A stretch of 17,705 nt of DNA, from positions 1 to 17,705 of the forward strand of contig JAKOGH010000375.1 in NCBI GenBank assembly GCA_024811115.1. Reading direction: 5' to 3'. Source of the stretch: Terana coerulea (Eukaryota > Basidiomycota > Agaricomycetes > Polyporales > Phanerochaetaceae). The position numbers were made by a program, and so were the translations under genes. This document shows, one piece after another, positions 9,592-17,705 of this stretch; the first letter of the stretch is position 1; every line of letters starts with the position of its first letter. Under the pieces are notes generated by a model. The model ran no database searches. It saw only the letters and a list, made by a program, of their open reading frames with translations, and had not been told where the DNA came from.

Positions 9592-11146
9592 ATTGCAAAA
9601 CACATTACCGTCTAAAATATCCGTGAAGCAGAGCAGGGAAGGAAGAAGTGGGGGAAACAGAGGTGGGCCGCCGAGGGAGTCTACTCGGGAGTACTCCATT
9701 CTCCATCTTGTGTTACGGCCAGTTTCGGGTCTTGTATAACAGCAAAAATGGGTCTTGCAGCAGGACCGCTCCGTGACTGCATAATGAGGATTGCGATCGT
9801 AAGGGTTGAATATTTATAGACACTTGAACGCGCGATGGCAACCACTTCAGTTGATTGACTGCTCGGGCATTGCGGGTACGACATAGTGTGTTCTCAGCCA
9901 CGTACATCGCTCGGAGGTTCCTTTGCGAACGATAAATTGCTTTGAGCTGCTTTTGTTTTGCAGCAATTCGATGTCTCTGCATACGTGACGGCAGCATCGG
10001 AGGCTCTCCGACAATGGTAGCGCCCTATAATGCATAGCGCAATATCGGTCAGCAAAGGGACGAGCAGCCAAATGTGAGCAATCACTGCCCGCGGGTAGCA
10101 CGTGGAATATTGCATAAGTCAATATAAGGCTTAAGAGCAAGCCTTGAGAGATATATGACTGGAAGCTGATGGCAGTCACGCACGGGATACAGCGCATTGG
10201 TGCATGCGCACAGTGTCGTTAGCAAACGGCCTGTCACAACCCACACGACCACATCATCACTTGCACTCGCAAGTATGCATAGACACGTACCATGAATTCA
10301 CGTAGGCAAGCCACTATCTCTGCCCAGTAGCTGGCCGTCGTAAAGAACGACGCAAGCAGCCGGCTTTCACCGATAAGCTTTGATTGCGTGCGTGGACCGC
10401 GAAATCTCCTATTATGGCAATACCGACGGAGCGCACTCGCACTCTTACTTCTAATCACATCAGTGTATGTATCGTAGACCCATCCCGGAATGGTTCCTGA
10501 TAGTTATCATCGGGGTTCGATGACAGCTTCCAGAACGAGGACCACGACCGCGAACTTGACCGACAGCGAGAACGTGGGGAGAATAGGAAAGCGATCGGAA
10601 TGCGTTTCAGGAGCGCAGCCAAAGGAAACAAAGTATGCCTGTATCAAATCAAATGCCAGAGGCCATAACAACTATCATTCACGGAGGGCTTCGTCTGATT
10701 ATAACAGTTCCTGCGTTATACGGTATGCAAGTGCACTTGATTAACAACTAGGCGTTTTCCAGCAACAGTGCAAAATACCCACCAATGCTACTGGACTGCG
10801 TATAGTGGTAGAAGTGCGCAGCCTTCTGACCTGAATCCATGAACAACGCGGTAGCAAGAGGTGCAGGATTAAAAGCAGCTCAGCTCGCAGCTTTGCACAA
10901 AGGTGAGAAGCCTAAGTGGGTGTGCAGCTTTTCGCAAGAGGTGTGTGTGCGCGTCTTCTGAAGTGTAGAAAGGGATGCGGAGATTTCCAGACATGCATTT
11001 GCGTCACTCGAGGCTGTCGCTTAGTGCTTTACTCGCGCAACTAATGGACTAACCATTCGATGGTTTCGCCGTTCAGATGCACAAACACCTCAATTTTTAT
11101 GCGCTAAACCAGTTCCCAGCTTCCCACTTCGCAGTGGGCTTATGAG
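9592..11146. other. Region upstream of membrane-protein copy 1, exons not resolved
   Basis: The 5' exons of the membrane-protein gene should lie here on the minus strand. Candidates are a Cys-containing stretch at about 9592-9720 that reads CFTDILDGNVFCN just before the GTGAGT donor, and a hydrophobic minus-strand segment near 10110-10150 (LLLSLILTYAIFHVLPAG) that could be a signal peptide. I could not join them in one frame. On the plus strand a short ATG frame at 10839-10961 (40 codons, Ala/Lys-rich start) and an 84-codon frame at 10490-10744 have no recognisable features. Confidence 0.3.
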
Positions 11147-12260
11147 CTAAATAATAAATTTAGTACTTCTTTGGAACAATGCAAGACTGCTGACCAGACC
11201 TAATGACAGAGGCGGCGGTGGAAGCGTGCTACCCTCCGACATCCCAACAGACTCCACCGACTCCACAGGACTCTGGGGTCTTGGTACAGAAACTCCCTCA
11301 GCGAGCCGAACACCGGCGTCCATTGCCTGTCGCCTCGGCATGCTCCTGGCCGTTGTCTCTTTCCTGCGGAGCATCCAAGCCTTCGTCGGGTATTGTGGAC
11401 AGCATCTTCCTCTCTGGGAGCATTGGCATCCACCGTGACACGAGGTCGCACCTTTCCGAGCTCGTGGGTATTGCGGGAACAGCCAGTGCGTCTGTGTGGT
11501 GCAATGAATCGAAGACCGCGACATGACTTGCGGATTGCAAAGTGGACCCGGGCTCGACGGAGGTCGTTCGGGTTTCTTGAGAGTGCCTATCCTGTGCTGC
11601 GTCTGCCTCGGATATAGGTCTGCCGCCTGCTGATACCGAGCTTGGTGAACCTGTGAATGTCCGGACAAGTCCAGACGCATTAGCGTAGTTTTGTGCAGAA
11701 TGATACGGGTTACGGACCAAGTGGAGGAAGATTTGCCGGTGTCTTGCGAGCTCTGACCATCCAATACCACAAAAATGCTAGGGCCACGATGCTCAGCACT
11801 CCGGAGAGCGCGACAATCGGAGCCAAAGCAGTTTTGCTGAGTCCTTGACTCTGACTTGATGAGCTTGGGGCAGACCCCAGAGGCAGGTTGACTGCTGATG
11901 CTAGACGACTGGACGTGCGTGTGAGTCGTGTAATGAATAGGATACAAACACCGCACCGTAGACGACCGAGACAAAGTAATCAGCGGATGTCCGTCACTAC
12001 TGAAAATTTCTGATATGGTGGCTGTTGATCCAGCGTTACCTAGAGAATGAGACGGAAGGGAGGCGATAAAAGCGAAGCACTCTGATCTGCGCTAGTGCCA
12101 AAAGTTTCCGACGGGAGGCTATTGATGCAGTGCTGCCTGGAAGTTGAGACGGGAAGAGAGTAGAAGAAGATGAGTTTGGAGATGGTTCCTCCGAGGCTGG
12201 AGTCGTTACAACGAGGTTGGTTTCTACAGTGCGGCCTTCAAAAGCGCTGCTACTACCGTG
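11147..12260 (-). CDS. Ser/Thr-rich single-pass membrane protein, exon structure unresolved (copy 2)
   Basis: Same layout and strand as the gene at 8387-9534. The extracellular part includes VVTTPASEEPSPNSSSSTLF (about 12115-12222) and LPLGSAPSSSSQSQ just before the helix. The transmembrane helix lies at about 11756-11830 (TALAPIVALSGVLSIVALAF), followed by WYWMVRARK. A 63-nt intron (GTAACC at 11713 to TTCACAG at 11651, with a CTAAT branch site) follows. The tail has SHVAVFD, then in another frame MDAGVRL and STLPPPPLSLG before a stop at 11147. The VAVFD and GVRL boxes and the Pro-rich end match copy 1 in order, so the two are paralogs. Frames between the Ser/Thr stretch, the helix and the tail do not join under the simplest introns, so either introns were missed or the gene is damaged. 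No function beyond a probable cell-surface or wall-linked membrane protein can be claimed. Confidence 0.48.
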
Positions 12261-13617
12261 ACTACCAATCTACCGGCAGTTCCAGTGATGCCCTAGCAAG
12301 GTGAAAGCATCAGAAAACACCACAAATAACATGAAAAGGACCGAACGTACGAGGGCAGCACAGAAACTGGTTTCGTCCGGACAGTCGATAAGTTCTTCGG
12401 TTAGAGCATAACTCGTCATGATCTACTTGTATTGTTTGCGCGAGACCGAAATCAGAATAAGCCGAGAGGTTACCTCTCAATTCGCGGAGCATTCAGTGCC
12501 AGGGGATAGGAGAAATTTGGGGGCGCGGATACAGGGTCTGTCCGTTATAACTCGCAGAGTCCTGATGGTAATCAACTCCTATGACGTGACTAACCAGCTG
12601 ACGAGCACCCAGTTGTGCAACTTCTTTGAATAGGGAAGCAGCTCCATATCTAAAAACTCAGTAAGTTCACTGTTGTCTGACACACATGACTTGATGTTGT
12701 TAGAAGAAGGCCTAAAACGGTCCATGTAAGGAAAATGCAGCATCTTCAAGGGAGGGCACACACCGGTTGGATCAGGATCGAGAGATGGAGGCGAAATAGG
12801 GTCAGATCATCAGAGTGCAACGACAGCATCGTTGTGGCACGGCCGCATGTCAGTGAGCCCCAGTGAGAATCGACAATGCTCAGGGCTGCCGAGCAATGCT
12901 CCGGTCTGCCACGCAGATTCTCATCTGCTCCAGGATGCTCCCATCGAAAGGAATCCTGGCGCCGCTTACCGATTACGCCGATTTGCAAGTTAGACGCTCA
13001 TTTTCCGTATTCGGAGGGGCTTCCGATCAGCTCGTAAGACGCTTGCGCGGATTCCACCACTTGCAAACCACTTGCACGTATTCTACCACTTGTAACATCA
13101 GTGAAAGAATTCCGGTAAGTTGCAACCTGCTCACGTCTTTGTCATGACATACTGAAACTATTGCAGTATCCATTTGTATCCTTTCGCACGTTCTGTGCTG
13201 GCGGCCGATAAAGCTTCTAGTGAAGACCTCCATTCAGGCTCCATCTTGAAGTCACCCTCAACTTACTTTTACTGCAATTCCCGCCCACACCAAGCGAAGG
13301 CACGGCAGAGAATGTGGAAAACCACGGTAAACACGCCCGGCCTCAGTGGGTCAACCCGACACTACGCCCTATCTTTGGCGTATATATCTTGCAACCTCAC
13401 CCGCCTCCTCACAGTATCAGATGCACGAGCCCTCATGAGGGCTTATGCCGCCATTGAAGCACACACTTCGAATTTCAATTACATGACGTGCAGCTGAAAG
13501 CTCGTCATTGCCGGCGTTCTAACAACATGCAGGGTGCAGCTGTCACGGCGGCGTATGGTAACGCTTCAGGGCGAGAGTGTCTTAGATGCCAGGCCAGTGC
13601 GCAGTCAATGCTATCTC
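12261..13617. other. Region upstream of membrane-protein copy 2, no supported gene
   Basis: The missing 5' exons of copy 2 may lie at the low end on the minus strand: around 12310-12420 a frame with Cys pairs (DCPDETSFCAAL, or CCPR in another frame) meets a GTACGT donor, but I could not fix it. Farther on, 12746-13147 holds overlapping frames without motifs. At about 13057-13096 CCACTTG occurs three times. A plus-strand TATATATC near 13380, followed by a CT-rich stretch, resembles a core promoter, but no convincing ORF follows before the transposons. Confidence 0.3.
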
Positions 13618-13625
13618 GATCATGC
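13618..13625. repeat. Left 8-bp target duplication of element B
   Basis: GATCATGC, matched exactly at 14657-14664 on the other side of element B. Removing the elements and one copy restores a continuous empty site (CTATCTC, GATCATGC, TGACTC). Confidence 0.88.
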
Positions 13626-13632
13626 TAGTGTT
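13625..13632. repeat. Left 8-bp target duplication of element A copy 1
   Basis: CTAGTGTT, identical to 13992-13999. Seven of its bases are the terminus of element B, which fixes the order of insertion. Confidence 0.88.
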
Positions 13633-13991
13633 TAGTGATAGGCAGGGTTTGCAAACCCTCCAAGAGTTAAGGGTAAGGGTATGGAGGGTAAGGGTAAGGG
13701 TTGAAGAAAGTTAACCCTCATCTAGCAGGGGTCTGCATTTGAATGCCAGACATGTTGCTGGATAGGGCTGTAAGTATTGTGAGTGCTTTATATACCAATG
13801 CAAGCTACTCAAATAGAAAGCTAACATTATAAGTGAATGAAAAAAGCACTCAAAGCACCATTTTCTACCTATTTTGGCAAGGGTTTGAAGGGTAACCGTT
13901 AACCCTTACCCTTCATGAGAGTAAGGGTTTTGGAGGGTAAGGGTAAGGGTTAGCCTCTAAGCACGGAGGAGTTTACCCTTGCCAATCACTA
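13633..13991. mobile_element. Non-autonomous hAT-type element A, copy 1 (359 bp), nested in element B
   Basis: The ends read TAGTGATAGGCAGGG and, reverse complemented from the right, TAGTGATTGGCAAGGG, with CCTCC-containing sequence continuing the inverted match inward to about 27 bp. The 8-bp target duplication CTAGTGTT flanks it (13625-13632 and 13992-13999). That duplicated string is the last base of element B's own target duplication plus the first seven bases of element B, so this copy jumped into the very end of B. Both subterminal regions carry clusters of GGGTAA on the same strand, plus CCCTTACCC in the opposite sense near the right end. There is no coding capacity. Confidence 0.9.
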
Positions 13992-13999
13992 CTAGTGTT
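13992..13999. repeat. Right 8-bp target duplication of element A copy 1
   Basis: CTAGTGTT, identical to 13625-13632. It is followed by GCCAAAG, the continuation of the left end of element B. Confidence 0.88.
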
Positions 14000-14656
14000 G
14001 CCAAAGTTCAGTTCGGTTCAGTGGTTCAGAACCAGAACTGATAAACCGAACCATGTAGTTCAGTTCAGTTCGGTTCTGGTTCAGCCTCTAGGTAACTTGG
14101 TTCTTGCCCTTGGTCGGGCATGGCTGCCACACTCCGAACCAAGTTCGAACCGGTTCGAACCATGAACCATGTACATGTTATGTAGTGTATTTGTACTGGG
14201 ATTCATAGAGAAAAGTACATGAACTTACTTACTGTAGCATGTCTAAACTATTTTTTCATCATTGTGCTTGTAAACTGAGCACCAAATGTTGCTCTGCTTA
14301 TATTTTGGTGTATACATGATGCCATCAATAGCTGCCAAAATGGCAACTGGCAGCCTCTATCAGACACTGAGCTTCAAAACATCACAATATAAGCTTTTGC
14401 ACTATACAAACTCTTCTAGATGTCAATATATAACTCTATTATGATCTACCATTGCAATTATACTGATTTGACAGAGTAAAGCAGATATATACATGGTTCA
14501 ATGGTTCGAACCAGTTCGAACCCTGAACTGAACCAACCGAACCAGTTCATGCTGGTTCAGTTCAGTTCAGTTCTGGTTCGGCTACTAAATACTTGGTTCT
14601 GTTCTGGTTCAGACAAAATGAGCCCGAACCGAACTGAACTGAACTTGGCAACACTA

Positions 14657-14664
14657 GATCATGC
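14657..14664. repeat. Right 8-bp target duplication of element B
   Basis: GATCATGC, an exact copy of 13618-13625. It directly follows the terminal ACACTA of element B. Confidence 0.88.
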
Positions 14665-14799
14665 TGACTCAACAACGGGCTGCATTCACATATAAGGTGT
14701 GTGCAGCTCTGCGACTCTGTGCTCACTTGTAAGTCTTGGTCATCCACTAAGTTCAACAGCCATACTGACTGACTGTGCATATCCAAGATCTGGCTCCCC

Positions 14800-14807
14800 C
14801 TTGTGCT
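14800..14807. repeat. Left 8-bp target duplication of element A copy 2
   Basis: CTTGTGCT, matched exactly at 15162-15169. It differs from the duplications of the other two elements, as expected for a separate event. Confidence 0.87.
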
Positions 14808-15161
14808 CCGTGATAGGCAGGGGTTTGCAAACCCTCCAAGGGTTAAGGGTAAGAGTATGGAGGGTAAGGGTAAGGGTTGAGGAAAGTTAGCCCTCATCCT
14901 GGCAGTGGGTCTGTATTCAAGCACTAGGCATATTGCTAGAGAGGGCTGCAAGTTTTGTAAGTGCTTTCTATACTAGTGCAAGCCACTCAAATAGAAGACT
15001 GACATTATAAGTAAGTGGGGAAAAGCATTTAAAGCACCATTTTCAGCCTATTTTGGCAAGGGTTTAAGGTATCCCTTAACCCTTACCCTCGGCATGGTAT
15101 TGGGAGGGTAAGGGTAAGGGCTGCCCTCTGAGCATGGAGGGTTTACCCTTGCCAATCACTA
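14808..15161. mobile_element. Non-autonomous hAT-type element A, copy 2 (354 bp)
   Basis: It is in the same orientation as copy 1 and is similar along its whole length, with scattered substitutions and small indels. The right end matches copy 1 through CCAATCACTA, while the first two bases at the left are CC instead of TA. The exact 8-bp duplication CTTGTGCT at 14800-14807 and 15162-15169 shows an independent insertion, not a segmental copy. The same GGGTAA clusters lie inside both ends. No ORF could encode a transposase. Confidence 0.9.
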
Positions 15162-15169
15162 CTTGTGCT
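15162..15169. repeat. Right 8-bp target duplication of element A copy 2
   Basis: CTTGTGCT, an exact copy of 14800-14807, directly after the terminal CACTA of the element. Confidence 0.87.
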
Positions 15170-16295
15170 ACTGGAACTTTTATTAGATGTAAGCATCCAT
15201 GCTCCATGCGCTGTCTCGAATTATAACACACCAATAGCCAGGGATTGAGGCACGACTCCGAGACTCCGACTCACGAGGAGACCGAGTTAAAGCCATTAAG
15301 GTTAACGGTGAGTCTATGACATCAATCTATGCCTTCGTCAGCTCTGACTGCAAATGTTACAGAACTTGCTCGTGTCTTGAACGTTTAGGTGTCTTTGCAC
15401 AATCTCGGAGTTGCGGCTAGCTTACGACAGGGCATTTATACGACGGGCGACGCTCGAGTCGGAGATGTATTTACAAATTGCAGTCAATACATTAAATGGT
15501 TTCATAATATAACCACATAAATGAGCGCTGAGGATAATCATGCGAAACCAGGCCTGGGTAATGCACAGAAGCAGAACTGCTGCTCAGGCTTACTAGAATC
15601 ACCTGTGTAGCAAGCATTGGAATAGTTGTGTTACTTAGAAGAACCTTACAACAGGCTTACATCCTGATTGCGAGCTGATTCTAAGAAGCTTGCAAACCAT
15701 CCCGGTCTACTGCATCGATTCGGCGTCTGTGTGGATTTGGTCGATTGCAAGACGGTTACAAGACAATTTCACCACTCTCGAGGCGCTTGCATAGATTGCA
15801 CCGGCGCCACAAGGTAGTGGAAAAATTATGGGTTTAGTTCGATGCCGCTCTGGCCAAACCGCTCTGCCGAGTCCTGCCGCTTAGCTGTAAGTGCCTTCTC
15901 CAGCGCTAGTGTGCAAACGCGTTGCACCGTTGTTGCGCCGCGACGCGTCGACACAGTGCGCAACATCGTGTTGCGTCGTCGCGTCCAACACAACACACAC
16001 ACTTGTCACTTCCCTAGCGCGCTGCGTGCTGCACAACCTGCGCGCAAGGTGCTGTCAAACAAGGGGTCGCGCGGGTGGGAACGTCGGCGGCGGGAAGGCA
16101 AACGCGCAAGCGTTCACATTACATTTTGAGTCGCTATGTAGTCTAGTGAGTCACATCCGATAAATCCGATGTAAATAAGAGTAAACAGAGAGCGCACAAG
16201 GCGCCCGTGAGTTCAAGCTCGACAACTCAACCAATAAATTCAACAGGTGCTATGACGCCAAAGGGTTTCTCGGTTCTTCCGACGCTTTCGCGCCA
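15170..16295. other. Region with no recognisable gene
   Basis: Near 15255-15285 there are clustered GACTCCGA strings on the plus strand, and near 15455-15465 the inverse GAGTCGGAG. This could mark a further small inverted-repeat element, but I could not find matching ends or a target duplication. 15840-16130 is GC-rich with CGCG-containing repeats and two overlapping plus-strand frames of 90-95 codons without motifs. The last part is the upstream region of the promoter at 16296. Confidence 0.4.
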
Positions 16296-16410
16296 TATAT
16301 AAACCACCCCGCCCTCCGTTCCCCAACTCCCCGCCCCTTGTCTTTTCCCCCATCTTCCCGCCACTCTCCCTCCCGCGCTCTCGTGTCTCGCGCCTATCCC
16401 TTCCCACGAG
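16296..16410 (+). promoter_or_regulatory. TATA box and CT-rich leader
   Basis: TATATAAA at 16296-16303 is followed by about 100 bases dominated by C and T (runs such as CCTTGTCTTTTCCCCCATC). CT-rich sequence between TATA box and start codon is typical of strongly expressed filamentous-fungus genes. The first ATG after it is at 16418, about 115 bases past the TATA box. Confidence 0.65.
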
Positions 16411-16417
16411 GCTTGTA

Positions 16418-16878
16418 ATGTTATCGATCTCTGTATGGTATGTGCGACTCGGTCAGCTACAAGTCATGGAAGTAGTACTAACTTGCTGATCTGTGCTAAA
16501 TAGGGCCACCTTGTCGCGCATATACCCACTCAAGTTGGTAAGTCTGAACAATCTCTTCATAACTCAAGCTGCTTACCCAATGTCCCGCTGTAGTGTTGCG
16601 TTTCGCCGGGCACCCGTCGTACTCACCGCGTGTTGAGGTCTGATTTCACCGAGGTGACAGTTGGCTGGACCGCCGGATGCCAGCCGCTCGCCAGCCACCC
16701 GCCGCGAAGGGATGCTGCGCCGGCTCGGCATCTGGCTGATTTGCCGGATTTCGCCTGGATTTCAGCCACCCTGCGGTCGACCGCATTTGGCCTGTCTGCA
16801 CAACCGGCTGAAATCTTTGCTCTGGTGGCTGCAATCCCCTCATATATAGCTCGCAGACCCATAATTACACCAAATTAA
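16418..16878 (+). CDS. Tentative three-exon small protein driven by the CT-rich promoter
   Basis: Exons 16418-16437, 16504-16537 and 16594-16878 are joined by introns of 66 nt (GTATGT to AAATAG, branch TACTAAC) and 56 nt (GTAAGT to CTGTAG). Phases agree and the frame is open to a TAA at 16876, giving 112 residues starting MLSISVWATLSRIYPLK. The promoter, the splice sites and the perfect branch sequence are strong. The last exon is weaker: its sequence from 16663 is GC-rich, Pro/Ala-coding and contains two imperfect 38-bp repeats (16663-16700 and 16734-16771), so a repeat may have replaced the original coding sequence. No protein family was recognised. Confidence 0.38.
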
Positions 16879-17061
16879 ATCAATTTTATTCTTTTAAATT
16901 TGTAAGCTACATGGTCACTATCTAAGCGAACGGAAACTCTACACAACGCTATTTATGTCAAAAACACAGTAAACCTTCCAACATATACATCACAATAGCG
17001 GCTCTGCCACAACAGATGTCAGTGGAGCACCAACCAACAATAAGACATTAGAGAACTGACC

Positions 17062-17415
17062 CTAGAGCCAAGGATTCATCGGGGCCTCTGGACAGGAGCT
17101 TTGCAACACCGAATTATTTCTCTAAATGCACACCCAGCGAGGTAAGAGCGCATACAAGGACTGAGACTGGACATACCAATATTGAATGTTTGACAGATCT
17201 GCGGAGGGTGTTGTATTATTTTGGTCCATGGGACACGTCAGCGCTGCAGCAGGCATGTGGCATATGCCGAGAAGAATTAGATACACATACCGAAGGGCAC
17301 GGCAATCCCAGCCACCCTCGAACCCATGACCCTTCGCCTCAGTATTAGCCAACACGAGAACCGGAGCTTTGAGGTAGGCAGTACTGTGCTGAAGACTCGG
17401 TATAGAGGCGCAGAA
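17062..17415 (-). CDS. Tentative 3' part of a spliced gene
   Basis: Three exons read in agreeing phase: 17291-17415, 17177-17198 and 17062-17121 (stop TAG at 17062-17064). The introns are 92 nt (GTATGT to CCGCAG) and 55 nt (GTATGT to TTTAG). The first exon follows a GCGCAG acceptor with a CTGAC string 10-15 bases upstream, and contains YLKAPVLVLANTEAKGHGFE. The C terminus is about 30 residues of mixed composition ending in MNPWL. A plausible further exon lies near 17470-17515 (ILTDDGRLAKL), but its donor phase does not fit. The family was not recognised and the 5' end was not found; it may lie beyond the window. Confidence 0.28.
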
Positions 17416-17705
17416 CTGCGCATATAGTCAGTGTTCTGTAACTGGGAAGGACCGAACACGCACTAAGTTTGGCCAGTCTGCCATCATCAGTCAATATATC
17501 TACAGCATCAGCGAGCTGAAAGCATGATAGATAAATATAGCACTCAGCTTATGCTTTTCAACATGGCGGGGGTTAGCGGGCGGTCATTGTGGTGGAGAAA
17601 AGAGACGCGTCCAAAAGCAATCTTCGCGCACACAAGTCCACGCGTTTCGCACTCCGACGCCGGCCCTAAACTGAGCTCAGGCTGTAGCGGCGTTCAATAC
17701 CATGT

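Larger units (their letters stand above)
13626..14656. mobile_element. Non-autonomous hAT-type element B (MITE), interrupted by element A copy 1
   Basis: Without the nested element and its duplicated site, the element is 664 bp (13993-14656). The left end reads TAGTGTTGCCAAAGTTCAG and the right end, reverse complemented, TAGTGTTGCCAAGTTCAG: imperfect inverted ends of roughly 25-30 bp with one indel. An 8-bp target duplication GATCATGC flanks it (13618-13625 and 14657-14664). The 8-bp duplication and the TAGTG start are hAT features. Inside both ends are many GAACC/GGTTC and GTTCAG strings, including GGTTCGAACC palindromes near 14135-14160 and 14500-14520. The middle is AT-rich. There is no long ORF, so it would depend on a transposase made elsewhere. 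Confidence 0.88.

Noticed and set aside
13174..13497. 107-codon plus-strand open frame
   Set aside because: It opens with TTG, contains a core-promoter-like TATATATC near its middle, and has no recognisable domain.
13660..13710. GGGTAAGGGTAAGGG arrays as telomeric or interstitial telomere repeats
   Set aside because: The unit is GGGTAA, not the telomeric GGGTTA, and it occurs at the same internal places of both copies of a small transposon.
14130..14165. GGTTCGAACC as a tRNA T-loop or B box
   Set aside because: It belongs to a palindromic repeat family that recurs through element B. No acceptor stem, D arm or A box could be placed around it.
13618..15169. LTR retrotransposon with the two A copies as long terminal repeats
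   Set aside because: Each A copy has its own inverted ends and its own different 8-bp duplication. The sequence between them holds element B and has no retroelement coding or primer-binding site.
15250..15470. A third small inverted-repeat transposon based on GACTCCGA and GAGTCGGAG strings
   Set aside because: No paired terminal sequence and no target duplication could be identified, unlike the three clear elements nearby.

Overview
The window looks like nuclear DNA of a filamentous basidiomycete, most likely an Agaricomycete. The reasons are a long TPR-CHAT gene of the type expanded in mushroom-forming fungi, short GT-AG introns (about 52-66 nt) with CTAAC or CTGAC branch sites, a TATA box close upstream of a small secreted-protein gene, and single-pass membrane proteins with Ser/Thr-rich outer parts. 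Gene density is low and there are two kinds of non-autonomous DNA transposon, so this reads as an accessory, repeat-bearing region. Taxonomy is inferred from style, not from a marker gene.

Layout. 1-1100: nothing recognisable. 1202-4848 (minus): a large TPR-CHAT gene. It has a 45-residue repeat array (3028-4512) and a C-terminal CHAT protease-like domain, but the CHAT part is split by a one-base frameshift near 1925-1945, and both catalytic residues lie after the break. 6021-6622 (plus): a spliced gene for a small, Cys-rich secreted beta/gamma-crystallin-like protein, with a TATA box at 5937. 7711-8167 (minus): a tentative three-exon gene for a 115-residue secreted or membrane-anchored protein. 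8387-9534 and 11147-12260 (both minus): two related genes for Ser/Thr-rich, single-pass membrane proteins whose exon frames do not join cleanly. 13618-15169: two copies of one hAT-type MITE and one of a second, with exact 8-bp target duplications; one copy is nested in the end of another. 16296-16878 (plus): a TATA box, a CT-rich leader and a tentative three-exon small gene. 17062-17415 (minus): the tentative 3' end of another spliced gene.

No operon-like or pathway link joins these genes. The most interesting points are the CHAT gene (homogenised repeat array, catalytic part out of frame), the nested hAT insertions with a fully readable history, and the paired membrane-protein genes. Frame breaks in three separate genes raise the question of real decay versus sequence error, which the window alone cannot settle.
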